From NCBI RefSeq assembly GCF_900009135.1, contig NZ_LT797688.1, forward strand, positions 215,428 through 279,427: DNA of 64,000 nt. Reading direction: 5' to 3'. The notes below the pieces were generated by a model that saw nothing but the letters and a program-made list of their open reading frames with translations, made no database searches and was not told the DNA's origin. Position 1 is the first letter of the stretch. Each line of letters opens with the position of its first letter. This document shows, in pieces, positions 1 to 8,666 of the stretch. Position numbers and translations under genes: made by a program. This DNA is from Planktothrix sp. PCC 11201. Its GTDB lineage: Bacteria > Cyanobacteriota > Cyanobacteriia > Cyanobacteriales > Microcoleaceae.

Positions 1-2
1 GC

Positions 3-845
3 CGTTTAGCGGTCTTGGAAGTGCACGCCCGCAATAAGAAAATTTCCGAGGAAGTGTCCTTAGAAGCGATCGCCCGTCGGACTCCGGGGTTCACCGGGGC
101 TGACCTAGCCAACTTGCTGAACGAAGCGGCAATTTTAACCGCCCGCCGTCGCAAAGAAGGCATGACCATGATCGAAATTGATGATGCGGTGGATCGGGTG
201 ATTGCCGGGATGGAAGGAACGCCCTTAATTGATGGCAAGAGCAAACGATTAATTGCTTACCACGAAGTCGGTCATGCGATCGTCGGAACCCTGCTTAAAG
301 AGCATGATCCGGTGCAGAAAGTTACCTTAATTCCCCGGGGTCAAGCCCAGGGTTTAACCTGGTTTATGCCCGATGAAGATCAAGGGTTGATTTCCCGTTC
401 CCAAATCCTAGCCCGGATTACCGGAGCCTTGGGCGGTCGGGCGGCTGAAGATATCATTTTTGGCGATTCGGAAGTTACAACGGGCGCTGGGGGCGATTTA
501 CAACAGGTAGCGGGCATGGCACGGCAGATGGTCACCCGTTACGGAATGTCGGATTTAGGGCCATTGTCCTTAGAATCTCAACAGGAAGTGTTCCTCGGTC
601 GGGACTTTGCGACTCGCACGGAATATTCTAATGAAATTGCCTCTCGCATTGATGGTCAAATTCGCAGCATTGCCGAACATTGCTATCAGCAAGCCTGCCA
701 AATTATTCGGGAAAACCGGGCCGTGATTGATCGCTTAGTCGATCTTTTAATTGAAAAAGAAAGTATCGACGGCGATGAATTTCGGCAAATTGTCGCCGAG
801 TACACAGAAGTTCCTGAAAAAGAACGGTTTGCTGCGGTAATTTAA
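3..845 (+). CDS. ftsH: ATP-dependent zinc metalloprotease FtsH, C-terminal part (5' end outside window)
   Basis: FtsH is a membrane-anchored AAA+ protease; in cyanobacteria it takes part in photosystem II repair and protein quality control. Only the C-terminal third is here: the frame is open from the first complete codon, so the gene starts upstream. The visible part begins at the end of the AAA domain ([13 protein letters not shown]) with its helical lid ([17 protein letters not shown]). The M41 peptidase follows, with the zinc motif HEVGH about 85 residues into the visible part and the family segment [11 protein letters not shown]. The TTG at 15 is not a real start because the conserved frame continues before it. 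A strong terminator follows. Which cyanobacterial FtsH paralogue this is cannot be decided from the fragment. Confidence 0.96.
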   Translation, partial: RLAVLEVHARNKKISEEVSLEAIARRTPGFTGADLANLLNEAAILTARRRKEGMTMIEIDDAVDRVIAGMEGTPLIDGKSKRLIAYHEVGHAIVGTLLKEHDPVQKVTLIPRGQAQGLTWFMPDEDQGLISRSQILARITGALGGRAAEDIIFGDSEVTTGAGGDLQQVAGMARQMVTRYGMSDLGPLSLESQQEVFLGRDFATRTEYSNEIASRIDGQIRSIAEHCYQQACQIIRENRAVIDRLVDLLIEKESIDGDEFRQIVAEYTEVPEKERFAAVI

Positions 846-877
846 TCTGAATTTCAGTCACAATTCACTTAAAATTA

Positions 878-911
878 ACAAGGGTAAAGCAATTGCTTAC
901 CCTTGTTTTTT
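878..911 (+). terminator. Rho-independent terminator of ftsH
   Basis: A perfect 10-bp stem (ACAAGGGTAA with TTACCCTTGT) encloses a GCAATTGC palindrome and is followed directly by a run of six T. It lies 33 nt after the ftsH stop. Confidence 0.9.
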
Positions 912-918
912 ATCACCC

Positions 919-941
919 GTAGTAAGCCCTTTAGGGCTGTC
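919..941 (+). repeat. REP-like element, solitary copy
   Basis: GTAGT head followed by the imperfect palindrome AAGCCCTTTAGGGCT. This is the same unit as at 964, 14210, 30864 and 46899. It sits between ftsH and pepP. Confidence 0.8.
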
Positions 942-963
942 TTTCACAAGGTCTAAAAATCTT

Positions 964-1014
964 GTAGTAAGCCCTTCAGAGCTTTCTGCTTCTGAGGCGT
1001 GAACGCCTCACTAC
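964..1014. repeat. BIME-like pair of inverted REP elements
   Basis: The element starts with GTAGTAAGCCC and ends with CTCACTAC, the inverted form of the same head. Each half makes its own hairpin; the right one is GAGGCG/CGCCTC with loop TGAA. It lies 20 nt before the pepP start codon, so it would be in the pepP leader if pepP is transcribed from further upstream. Confidence 0.8.
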
Positions 1015-1034
1015 AATTTTAGGAGATATAAAAG

Positions 1035-2345
1035 ATGATTACTCAAACAGAATATCGGCAACGACGGGAACAATTAATGGCAAATATTAGGCAGGGAACT
1101 GCCATTTTTAGAAGTGCGCCCATGGCAGTTATGCACAATGATGTGGAATATAATTTTCGCCAAGATAGTGATTTTTTCTATTTAACGGGGTTTAATGAAG
1201 CGAATGCGGTTGCTGTTTTTGCCCCTCACCATGAAGAACATAAATTTGTTTTATTTGTCCAACCGCAAGACCCAGAAAAAGAAACTTGGTCAGGTTATAT
1301 TACGGGAGTAGAAAAAGCTAAAGAACTTTATGGAGCGGATGAAGTTTATCCGATTCATGAATTAGATGAAAAATTGCCCCAATATTTAAAAAAAGCTGAC
1401 CGGATTTATTATCGTTTAGGACGGGATGAAAAATTTAATGAAAAGATTTTAAAACATTGGCAAAAACTATTAAGAGTTTATCCTAAACATGGCACGGGGC
1501 CGATTGCGATTGAGGATGTTTGTAATATATTACATCCTATCCGTTTAATTAAAAGCGAAACGGAATTAGAGTTAATGCGCAAAGCGATAGAAATATCAGT
1601 AAAAGCCCATAACCATTCCCGGGAATTTGCCCAACCCGGACGTTATGAGTATGAAATTCAAGCGGAAATTGAACATATTTTTGGTTTAAATGGGGGAACT
1701 ATTGCCTATCCTTCGATTGTGGCATCGGGAAAAAATGCTTGTATTTTGCATTATGTAGAAAATAATTGTCAAATACAAAATAATGATTTATTGTTAATTG
1801 ATGCGGGATGTTGTTATCAATATTATAATGGAGATATTACCCGAACTTTTCCCGTTGGTGGTAAGTTTACACCGGAACAAAAAATTATTTATGAATTAGT
1901 TCTGAAAGCCCAATTAGCCGCCATTGAACAAGTTAAACCCGGAAATCCTTATAAAAATATTCATGATGTGGCGGTGCGGGTGTTGGTGGAAGGGTTAATG
2001 GATTTAGGGTTATTAGTTGGGGATATTGAGGAAATTATTAAGGAAGAAAAATATAAGCCTTTTTATATGCACAGAACTGGACATTGGTTAGGGTTAGATG
2101 TCCATGATGTGGGGGTCTATCAATGGGGTGAAAATCCTCAACCCTTGCAACCTGGAAATATATTAACAGTTGAACCGGGTATCTATATTTCTCCTAATAT
2201 CAAACCCGTTGAAGGACAACCGGAAGTTCCCGAATGTTGGCGGGGAATTGGGGTAAGAATTGAGGATGATGTCTTAGTAACTTCCGGCGGGTATGAAGTT
2301 TTAAGTGCCGGAGTTCCTAAGTCTGTGGAAGCGATGGAAACATAA
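1035..2345 (+). CDS. pepP: Xaa-Pro aminopeptidase (aminopeptidase P, M24B)
   Basis: Cytoplasmic metalloprotease that removes an N-terminal residue preceding proline. The 436-residue length fits family M24B. The N-terminal creatinase-like domain (about 1-170) contains FRQDSDFFYLTGF. The pita-bread catalytic domain shows all five metal ligands: two Asp in LLIDAGCCYQYYNGDITRTF (near 256 and 267), His in HRTGHWLGLDVHD (near 350), Glu in TVEPGIYI (near 380) and Glu in GVRIEDDVLVT (near 410). ATG at 1035 has an AGGAG 11 nt upstream. The gene appears monocistronic, between a BIME-like repeat and its own terminator. Confidence 0.95.
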   Translation: MITQTEYRQRREQLMANIRQGTAIFRSAPMAVMHNDVEYNFRQDSDFFYLTGFNEANAVAVFAPHHEEHKFVLFVQPQDPEKETWSGYITGVEKAKELYGADEVYPIHELDEKLPQYLKKADRIYYRLGRDEKFNEKILKHWQKLLRVYPKHGTGPIAIEDVCNILHPIRLIKSETELELMRKAIEISVKAHNHSREFAQPGRYEYEIQAEIEHIFGLNGGTIAYPSIVASGKNACILHYVENNCQIQNNDLLLIDAGCCYQYYNGDITRTFPVGGKFTPEQKIIYELVLKAQLAAIEQVKPGNPYKNIHDVAVRVLVEGLMDLGLLVGDIEEIIKEEKYKPFYMHRTGHWLGLDVHDVGVYQWGENPQPLQPGNILTVEPGIYISPNIKPVEGQPEVPECWRGIGVRIEDDVLVTSGGYEVLSAGVPKSVEAMET

Positions 2346-2358
2346 TTTAACCCTAGGT

Positions 2359-2396
2359 GTAGGGGCAATTGATGAATTTCCCCTACTGTAGTTTTT
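2359..2396 (+). terminator. Terminator after pepP
   Basis: Stem GTAGGGG (2359-2365) with CCCCTAC (2380-2386); the AATT segments in the loop can extend it. It is followed by TGTAGTTTTTC. It lies 13 nt after the pepP stop. Confidence 0.75.
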
Positions 2397-2467
2397 CGGT
2401 GCTGATCATGCTAAATTATTCGATATTACTCTAAGCACCCAAACATAATTATTTACATATTTCTAAT

Positions 2468-2504
2468 TTCCTGTTCCCTGTTCCCTGTTCCCTGTTCCCT
2501 GTTC
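2468..2504 (+). repeat. Short tandem heptamer repeat (TTCCCTG)n
   Basis: About five consecutive TTCCCTG heptamers, the first imperfect, upstream of the glycosyltransferase gene. The same heptamer occurs in three copies near 20290-20311 and 48060-48080. This matches the class of short tandemly repeated sequences known from filamentous cyanobacteria. Confidence 0.85.
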
Positions 2505-2570
2505 ACTTTTTTAACTCGGTAATTTATTGTGCACAAGCACTTACTAAAAAACGACAAATTTTAATTAATT

Positions 2571-3713
2571 ATGACCCATATTTTGATCTTATCTTCTTCT
2601 TTGGGGGCTGGACATAATAGTGCCGCCCAAGCCTTAAATCAGGCTTTTTCCCAGTTTCCAGATGTTACCGTTACGGTAGAAGATGCTTTAGAGTATGCTA
2701 GTTCTATTTATCGGAATGCCGTTACCAGTATTTATAAACAATTGAGCGAAAAAGCTCCTCAAATTTATCGGGCTTATTATGAAGGGACGGATTTAGGAGA
2801 TTTAGAACGGTCTTTAGAATTAAATATTGTAACGGCAAAAATAGAACGGGTTTTTTTTAGAAAACTACGACATTTGATTGAAGAAGTTAATCCCGATGCT
2901 ATTGTTTGTGTTCAGCAAATTCCTAGTCGTTTATTACAATTATTAGAAGAAGAAGAACGTATTTCCAAACCCCATTATGTTGTGATTACAGATGTTATTG
3001 CTCATAGTAGTTGGATTAATAAAGAAGTGGATGGTTATTATTTACCCAATGATTTAACAACGGATTTTCTGATTAAACGAGGAGTTGACCCGGCAATTCT
3101 TCATGTTACTGGAATCCCGATTAAACTTGAAGTATTAGAATCTAAATCGCAAGTTGAAATGCGAGAACGTTATCAACTCAAAACAGATAAACCTGTAGTT
3201 ACAATATTTGGCGGGGGATTACATTATAAACGAGTGCGTTTAATGGTTTCTCAATTGATGGACACCTTAGAACTAGGAACATTAATTGTAGCCGCAGGAC
3301 GGAATGAACAATTGTTAGACTCGTTAACAGAATTAAACTCTACCCCAGAAACGGAACTCCGAAAATTAGGATTAGTTGATTATGTTGATGATTTAGTTGT
3401 TGCAAGTGATTTAGTGATTACGAAAGCGGGGGGATTAATTATGAGTGAAGTTTTAGCCCGAGGAAAACCCATGATTATTGTAGACCCATTTCCAGGTCAA
3501 GAAGAATGGAATGCCGATTTAATCGTGGCTGCGGGGGCGGGAGTGCAGTTAAGATTACCGGAAATGGTCGCCCATTGTGTAAAGTTTTTGTTAAATCACT
3601 CAGAAAGACTATCCCAAATGCAGGCATCCGCTTTAGAATTAGGAGAACCTCGGGCGGCTCTGAATATTGCTGAAAATATTTTATCACAAATCACAATAGG
3701 TAATGGGGAATAG
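2571..3713 (+). CDS. MGDG-synthase-like family 28 glycosyltransferase
   Basis: The 380-residue protein starts with the nucleotide-fold signature SSSLGAGHNSAAQAL typical of the MGDG_synth domain. The C-terminal GT-B half carries the donor-binding segment ASDLVITKAGGLIMSE followed by GKPMIIVDPFPGQE. By family it should transfer a sugar from UDP-sugar to a diacylglycerol or similar lipid at the membrane. Cyanobacteria normally make MGDG by another route (MgdA glucosyltransferase plus an epimerase), so the true product is unclear and no gene symbol is given. No signal peptide or membrane segment is visible. A GH1 glucosidase follows in the same direction 127 nt downstream. Confidence 0.8.
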   Translation: MTHILILSSSLGAGHNSAAQALNQAFSQFPDVTVTVEDALEYASSIYRNAVTSIYKQLSEKAPQIYRAYYEGTDLGDLERSLELNIVTAKIERVFFRKLRHLIEEVNPDAIVCVQQIPSRLLQLLEEEERISKPHYVVITDVIAHSSWINKEVDGYYLPNDLTTDFLIKRGVDPAILHVTGIPIKLEVLESKSQVEMRERYQLKTDKPVVTIFGGGLHYKRVRLMVSQLMDTLELGTLIVAAGRNEQLLDSLTELNSTPETELRKLGLVDYVDDLVVASDLVITKAGGLIMSEVLARGKPMIIVDPFPGQEEWNADLIVAAGAGVQLRLPEMVAHCVKFLLNHSERLSQMQASALELGEPRAALNIAENILSQITIGNGE

Positions 3714-3840
3714 ACAATGGTTTTTAGGAATAGATAGAATGGTGGTTATTGAATAATCATTACTCCTATTGGAACAATCTAAAAATAAATTTACACCGCC
3801 TGTTTCTGGCTATAAATCAACAAAAGGAGATTAAATTTTG

Positions 3841-5346
3841 ATGATTAAAAATAACTTTTTATGGGGCGTTGCTACGTCTGGATATCAAAGTGAAGGAGGT
3901 TATAATGGTGTGGGACAACCTCAAAATAACTGGTCAGAAAGTGAACAAAAAGGCAAGGTAATGAGAACTGGAAACGCTTCTGAATTTTGGACGCGCTACC
4001 AGGAAGATTTTTCTAATTGTCAAGAATTAGGATTAAATTCTTTCCGCTTAAGTTTAGAATGGAGTCGAATTCAACCTACAATAACCCCCGAAATTTCTCC
4101 TGCCCCAAATTATAATTTTAAGGTCTTAGATGACTATGCAAAACGCATTGCTACCTGTCGTCAATATGGCTTAGAACCCATTGTTACTTTACATCATTTT
4201 ACCCATCCCGCCTGGTTAGGAATAGATGCTTGGTTATCCTCAGAAACCATAGATGGTTTTATTGATTATGTGACGGTAAGTGTTACCCATATTAATCAAC
4301 GTTTAACTGACTATCACCAACAGCCACCGATTCATTGGTATATTACCATTAATGAACCTAATATTTTAGTCCTGAATACCTATTTAAGTCGTCAATTTCC
4401 CTCTGGAACTTTTACCGGAATTAAAGCAGTTTGGCGAGCTTATAATCATTTATTAGCGGCTCATATTCGGGCTTATAATTCTATCCATGATATTTATGAA
4501 AAATATGGCTGGAACCAACCTATGGTGACTTTAAATACCTATTGCAGTGATTTATATTGGTCAGAAAAAGTAATTTGGGATTTGTTAGGCGCCCAGGAAA
4601 AAGAAATAAAACCCAAGGAAATCAGAGATTATGTTTATGCCCAAGCCAAACATTTAGAAACATCTTTGCGTCGAGCTTCTTTACCCTTTCAAAAAGATAT
4701 TCCCTATCAACTGGGACGGTTAGCTCGTTGGACGGGGAATAGGGTTGGTCATCGGACTTTTGACCTTAAACATTTAGACTATTATTGGCAAGAATTAATC
4801 CTATCTCCTCGGCCAAAAGTCTATGATTATCTAGCAATTGATTATTATGATCCTTTTATTGCCCATACCTTCCGTTTACCGTCTTTTTCTGATTTTGAAT
4901 TTAAAACTAAAGGGTTGAGAAATTGGTTAATGACGGGAATTATGAGTAAATGGTGGGACTGGCGAGCGCTCCCGGAAGGATTATCTTTTTTCTGTAAATA
5001 TTATGCTCAGGAATATAATCTTCCGATTTTAATTGCGGAAAATGGCATGGCGTTACGTCGAAAACCCGATAATAGTATCGCCACTCGGCGCTCTGACCAA
5101 CTGCATCGCAGCCAATTTTTAGAAGCCCATGTTCGTCAAATTCAACAGTTATTACGCGAAAATATTCCGATTTTGGGTTATATGCACTGGTCATTAACGG
5201 ATAATTATGAATGGGGGTCTTATACCCCTAGGTTTGGGTTATTTAGTATTAATTTTCATCGTGGAACCGAACGGGAAATTGAGGATCATTTAGGCGATCG
5301 TCCTTCGGAAACCTATGCTAAACTGATTAGAGAGATGCAATCCTAA
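3841..5346 (+). CDS. Glycoside hydrolase family 1 (beta-glucosidase-like)
   Basis: GH1 retaining glycosidase of about 501 residues. The acid/base glutamate is in TINEPN (near residue 171) and the nucleophile glutamate in LIAENGMA (near residue 400). The N-terminal FLWGVATSGYQSEG and the C-terminal YMHWSLTDNYEWGSY are family signatures. An ATG at 3841 is preferred over the TTG at 3838: AAGGAGA ends 10 nt before the ATG. There is no signal peptide, so action on cytoplasmic beta-glucosides or a glycolipid headgroup is likely. The neighbouring lipid-type glycosyltransferase makes a glycolipid role conceivable, but the substrate is not shown by the sequence. A 16-bp hairpin closes the gene. Confidence 0.9.
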   Translation: MIKNNFLWGVATSGYQSEGGYNGVGQPQNNWSESEQKGKVMRTGNASEFWTRYQEDFSNCQELGLNSFRLSLEWSRIQPTITPEISPAPNYNFKVLDDYAKRIATCRQYGLEPIVTLHHFTHPAWLGIDAWLSSETIDGFIDYVTVSVTHINQRLTDYHQQPPIHWYITINEPNILVLNTYLSRQFPSGTFTGIKAVWRAYNHLLAAHIRAYNSIHDIYEKYGWNQPMVTLNTYCSDLYWSEKVIWDLLGAQEKEIKPKEIRDYVYAQAKHLETSLRRASLPFQKDIPYQLGRLARWTGNRVGHRTFDLKHLDYYWQELILSPRPKVYDYLAIDYYDPFIAHTFRLPSFSDFEFKTKGLRNWLMTGIMSKWWDWRALPEGLSFFCKYYAQEYNLPILIAENGMALRRKPDNSIATRRSDQLHRSQFLEAHVRQIQQLLRENIPILGYMHWSLTDNYEWGSYTPRFGLFSINFHRGTEREIEDHLGDRPSETYAKLIREMQS

Positions 5347-5352
5347 AATTAA

Positions 5353-5395
5353 GGGTGACTAATATTTAATCTTCAGGTTTAAATATTAGTCACCC
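5353..5395 (+). terminator. Perfect 16-bp hairpin after the GH1 gene
   Basis: 5353-5368 (GGGTGACTAATATTTA) pairs perfectly with 5380-5395 around an 11-nt loop. There is no T run after it, so it may act as a processing or bidirectional signal between convergent genes. Confidence 0.7.
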
Positions 5396-5435
5396 TCAAG
5401 ATATTATCGCAATAGACATGGCTATACAGATAACG

Positions 5436-5485
5436 GATGGAATAGGTTATGATTGATTGACGTACACCTTGCAAAAATAGACTTT
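5436..5485 (+). repeat. Left copy of 50-nt direct repeat flanking the Doc module
   Basis: This 50-nt segment matches 6282-6331 at 44 of 50 positions without gaps. Both copies contain CACCTTGCAAAAATAGACTTT. The left copy lies just beyond the 3' end of the doc-like gene. Confidence 0.9.
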
Positions 5486-5516
5486 AATAGTGATCGCTAT
5501 TTTTTCCAGTTTATTA

Positions 5517-5903
5517 TCATATAGTCATAGAATTTTTTCTTAACCATTGGGCTAAAGATTCCTGAGTTTGTTGGTCAGTTGCTAACTGTTCCATCATTTG
5601 CACAACCTCGATTTCGGGAACTTCCAGCAAATAGTCATTGACTAACAAAAAAGTTGCCATAACTACAAAAGCAGTGCGTTTATTACCATCAATAAATGGA
5701 TGGTTTTTAGCCAAACCATAACCATAAGCCGCAGCTAGGTCAAATAAATCAGGTTGACCGTAAGCAAATAAATGTCTGGGTCTGGCTAAACTTGCAGAAA
5801 GGAGATTTTCATCCCTTATTCCTAAACTACCCCCATGCTGCTGAATTTGATACTGATGGATAACTTGAACAATTTCTTCAAAAATCCATAACGGTTCATT
5901 CAC
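5517..5903 (-). CDS. Doc-type Fic-domain toxin (death-on-curing family)
   Basis: The 128-residue protein carries the Fic/Doc active-site motif HPFIDGNKRTA near residues 68-78, with the catalytic His and the anion-binding GNKR. Doc of phage P1 phosphorylates EF-Tu; other Fic enzymes transfer AMP. Small size and motif form place this one with Doc (kinase-type), but the target is not visible. It overlaps the preceding antitoxin-like gene by 4 nt, a typical toxin-antitoxin arrangement. The whole module is bracketed by a 50-nt imperfect direct repeat. Confidence 0.88.
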   Translation of the reverse strand: MNEPLWIFEEIVQVIHQYQIQQHGGSLGIRDENLLSASLARPRHLFAYGQPDLFDLAAAYGYGLAKNHPFIDGNKRTAFVVMATFLLVNDYLLEVPEIEVVQMMEQLATDQQTQESLAQWLRKNSMTI

Positions 5904-6181
5904 TTCGCTAATTCCCGTAACGCATTTTTATACTTCTCGCTAATAACTTGATAAGCTACTATTACCTTGTCAAATTCAGGCTGATCACAAGTTGAGGAAT
6001 TATCCGAACCCGTCTTCTGTAATTGTTCAGGTAGTTTCCGGTGTAGTAAATCTATATACTTGCTATCTAAATCTCTAGCTTTTTGGGCAATAGAATTCAA
6101 AGAAGCTAGGGCTTCTGGTAACAATTCATCCGGTAACTCTTGGGCTAAGGTAACGATTTTTTGACGTATTTCTTGAGTCAT
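5900..6181 (-). CDS. Putative antitoxin partner of the Doc-type toxin
   Basis: A 93-residue, charged, mainly helical protein upstream of and overlapping the Doc toxin by 4 nt, hence probably its antitoxin. The N-terminus (EIRQKIVTLAQELPDELLPEALASLNSI) predicts amphipathic helices but lacks a recognisable Phd/YefM fold. It contains a run of polar residues (TGSDNSST) that could be a linker before the toxin-binding tail. The function is assigned from position only. Confidence 0.65.
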   Translation of the reverse strand: MTQEIRQKIVTLAQELPDELLPEALASLNSIAQKARDLDSKYIDLLHRKLPEQLQKTGSDNSSTCDQPEFDKVIVAYQVISEKYKNALRELAK

Positions 6182-6281
6182 GGTTATTGCCTATAATATT
6201 TTAAATTATTAGTCAAATTTTGGGATTATTGACCCGTCACCCCCTCAATTTAACACCTGGAAACCAAAACCACCAAAAACA

Positions 6282-6331
6282 GATGGGATAGGTTACAGTT
6301 GATTGACGCCCACCTTGCAAAAATAGACTTT
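6282..6331 (+). repeat. Right copy of 50-nt direct repeat flanking the Doc module
   Basis: Gap-free 44/50 match to 5436-5485. It ends 42 nt before the ATG of the next gene, so the ancestral copy probably belonged to that gene's upstream region. Confidence 0.9.
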
Positions 6332-6373
6332 TTAGTCAATATTGAAGATATTACCTTTGCTCAGATTCTATCC

Positions 6374-7078
6374 ATGTCAGACTCAAACCCAAAGATTAAT
6401 CCTCCTGAACGGGGATATCTGACGTTTCTAGTCCCCCTGGCGGTGGTTTTGTTTATCCTCCAGAAAGCATTCCCCTTAGCAATTTTAACCGTTGGGGGAT
6501 GGGGGTCTTGGCGGGTGTGGAAATATTATCAACAGCGTCAACAGGAGCAGTTAGCGACCTTGGATGAGGTGTTTTATCGGTTAATTCGGGAAAACCAAGG
6601 ACGAATTACGGCCTTAGATTTGGCCATGCACACCCAACAGTCGGGGACAAAAGTCCAGGAATATCTTGACCAACGGGCCACCGAATTCGCCGCCCAATAT
6701 GAAATTACCGATGTGGGCGGGATGATTTACTATTTTCCCACCGCCCAACCTTCTCAGACCGTTGAAGACCCTCTGCTGGTTGTTTCTAAATCGGAAAAAG
6801 AAAACCCTAATTCCCTGGTCTTATTTCCCGTCAACCCGGCGTCTGGTTCTATTTTACCCGAAACCTTAAATCAGTCGGAACTTGCCCAACGGTTGGGGGT
6901 GCATCCGACTACCCTCAGCAAGTGGAAAACCAAACCGGAATTTTCTGACTGGAGTTATCAACGTGACCCCGATGCTATCTGTTGGAGTTATTCGGCGGAA
7001 ACGAAACGGTTTTCTTCCCAAAAGTCTAACAAAAAAATTAGCAAAATTAGTGAGTTAATGAAGAAAAATAAAGTTTAG
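6374..7078 (+). CDS. Conserved cyanobacterial membrane protein with C-terminal HTH-like segment
   Basis: About 234 residues from the ATG at 6374. A TTG extension to 6299 would lie inside the 50-nt repeat and is not favoured. One or two membrane segments lie near the N-terminus (YLTFLVPLAVVLFILQKAFPL and on). A soluble region follows with a helical fold (LDEVFYRLIRENQGRITALDLA) resembling a winged helix. The C-terminal SELAQRLGVHPTTLSKWK looks like a helix-turn-helix. A membrane-tethered regulatory or adaptor role can be imagined but is inference. The neighbouring gvpV is 53 nt downstream on the same strand. Confidence 0.7.
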   Translation: MSDSNPKINPPERGYLTFLVPLAVVLFILQKAFPLAILTVGGWGSWRVWKYYQQRQQEQLATLDEVFYRLIRENQGRITALDLAMHTQQSGTKVQEYLDQRATEFAAQYEITDVGGMIYYFPTAQPSQTVEDPLLVVSKSEKENPNSLVLFPVNPASGSILPETLNQSELAQRLGVHPTTLSKWKTKPEFSDWSYQRDPDAICWSYSAETKRFSSQKSNKKISKISELMKKNKV

Positions 7079-7131
7079 GACTTATACAAATTCAATTGTT
7101 ACAATGAGTTCGTAGTTATACCAAAATTATT

Positions 7132-7458
7132 ATGCGTCCTTTTCGTTCTCAACGTCCTATTTTACCAAAAATTAGCACTATGCCTCGCCAAAAAACCGAA
7201 GCAACGCTCTACCGCAGTTTATATCAATTAGCGGTAGAGAAAAAACGGTTACAAGAGGAGTTAGAAAGTTTAGGACAACGCTTTGAAACCGTTACTCAAC
7301 GTTTAGAACAAATTGAAACTCAAATCCAAGGGCTAGAAACCGACGTTAAACAAATTGCTCAACCGAAACCCCCAGAAACCAAAACGACCCAACCTCCGAC
7401 TTCCACTCCTCCTAAATCTAAACCCGGTTCTGTTTCAACTTTCACTTTAGACTATTAA
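7132..7458 (+). CDS. gvpV: Gas vesicle protein GvpV-like
   Basis: A 108-residue protein with a basic N-terminus and the segment TMPRQKTEATLYRSLYQLAVEKKRLQEEL. This resembles GvpV of cyanobacterial gas-vesicle clusters, recalled from memory and not aligned. Residues 30-75 predict a coiled coil; the tail is Pro/Thr-rich (PPETKTTQPPTSTPPKSKP). Accessory Gvp proteins of this kind are thought to help vesicle assembly or act as minor components. It is convergent with gvpG, 75 nt away, and the gvp context supports the call. The tail may be lineage specific. Confidence 0.62.
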   Translation: MRPFRSQRPILPKISTMPRQKTEATLYRSLYQLAVEKKRLQEELESLGQRFETVTQRLEQIETQIQGLETDVKQIAQPKPPETKTTQPPTSTPPKSKPGSVSTFTLDY

Positions 7459-7533
7459 TTGGACGGGAGAATAGAAAAAAAATTGATAATTGAGGGAAAC
7501 ACAAAGACACGAAGGATGGGAAAGGATCATAAT

Positions 7534-7791
7534 TTAGTCTATTTCATCTTCTTCTTGGTTTGCTTCATCTTCTAAGGCTTGAATTTGTAGTAATAATTCT
7601 TCTTCTTGAACTTCAAAATCTTCCTCTGGAATATCCCCCATATCAAAGGCTAACTGGAGCGCCAATAACCGCTTACCTAAATTTTCTTTGTCATCAAGTT
7701 CCGCTTCCGCCCTTTCTAGGAGTTGTTCCCCAATCCAGATTACACCTTCAAAGGGTGCTGTGATCGGAGAAAGTAATAATCGTAATACCAT
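7534..7791 (-). CDS. gvpG: Gas vesicle protein GvpG
   Basis: An 85-residue acidic protein with the GvpG start VLRLLLSPITAPFEGVIWIGEQLLE and a glutamate-rich helical C-terminus (EEEDFEVQEEELLLQIQ type). GvpG is an accessory protein needed for gas-vesicle assembly together with GvpF/L, J and K. It lies 11 nt after gvpF on the same strand, so the two are almost certainly co-transcribed. Confidence 0.88.
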   Translation of the reverse strand: MVLRLLLSPITAPFEGVIWIGEQLLERAEAELDDKENLGKRLLALQLAFDMGDIPEEDFEVQEEELLLQIQALEDEANQEEDEID

Positions 7792-7802
7792 AACACCTCG
7801 GA

Positions 7803-8540
7803 TTAAGGGTTGAGTTGGGCAAAATTAAACGCGGCTGTAAAGTTATTATAGCGAATTCGCAGGCGGTTATTAAAATAGTGATCTAGTTCTTCTATTTTAT
7901 CTCCAAATTGGGGTTCCATATCCCAAGGAATTAAATAGGCTGCGTTATAAATCATGGCACTGGTTAAATTATCATTTTCGACAATTTCTTGTGCTAGGGG
8001 GTTTAATATCTGCTGAAATTTGCTGATAATTTCCTGTTGACGATCTTGCATCGCCCGTTCAATTTCTTGACCGATACCGATAATTTCATCCATACTCAGA
8101 CGTTTACCTTCTAAGCTATCGCGTTTTTCCCTTAACCCTTGATTTTCTGTCATTAAAAGGTTTAATTCTTCGGTTTCTTCCCAAAATATTTTCACCCCAA
8201 CTTCCCGTTTACCTTCTAATTTATCGAACAATTCTTTTAACCGATCTTGATAGGGAACAATTAACTGCTCTTTCACATTCTCCCAATCTTTTACAATTAA
8301 TCCAAATTGCAGGGGTAAAACCGTTCGATATCCATGTTGCATTACCTTTTCTAATACATCTTCATGGCCTAATAGGTTGCGCCGACTGGCTAAATAACGT
8401 TCTTGTTGAGTCTCGGAATATAAAAAGCTAAACTCATCAACGGGATGGGTTTGTATCGGTTGTTTATCTAACCCATGCAAGGCTAAAGGTCGGACTCGGT
8501 TAGTCGGTAAAATCCCATATAAATATAAACCATTTCCCAT
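7803..8540 (-). CDS. gvpF: Gas vesicle protein GvpF/GvpL family
   Basis: A 245-residue protein with the GvpL/F start GLYLYGILPTNRV and the family segment VLPLQFGLIVKD. The central charged helical region (about 110-180) and C-terminal RLRIRYNNFTAAFNFAQL are typical of the family. GvpF is an accessory protein that contacts GvpA and is required for vesicle nucleation. Naming as F or L is conventional in cyanobacteria; I use F. It is followed closely by gvpG and preceded by gvpK with a 126-nt gap that holds a tandem AATTAAACCC motif near the gvpF start. Confidence 0.88.
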   Translation of the reverse strand: MGNGLYLYGILPTNRVRPLALHGLDKQPIQTHPVDEFSFLYSETQQERYLASRRNLLGHEDVLEKVMQHGYRTVLPLQFGLIVKDWENVKEQLIVPYQDRLKELFDKLEGKREVGVKIFWEETEELNLLMTENQGLREKRDSLEGKRLSMDEIIGIGQEIERAMQDRQQEIISKFQQILNPLAQEIVENDNLTSAMIYNAAYLIPWDMEPQFGDKIEELDHYFNNRLRIRYNNFTAAFNFAQLNP

Positions 8541-8666
8541 AATTAAACCCTATTAATTAAACCCGTCGGCTGTGTAAGCGATCGCACCAACACCTATTAT
8601 AAACCTTAACGTCAACTCTCCAATATAGAAGGGAACACCGCAACACAGAAGGAAATGATACAAGAG

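Noticed and set aside
2468-2504. Tandem TTCCCTG units as a CRISPR array
   Set aside because: Heptamers are directly adjacent without spacers and no cas genes are present.
6299-6373. TTG start for the membrane/HTH protein
   Set aside because: The extra 25 residues come from the 50-nt repeat and resemble no part of a conserved protein; ATG at 6374 is better.
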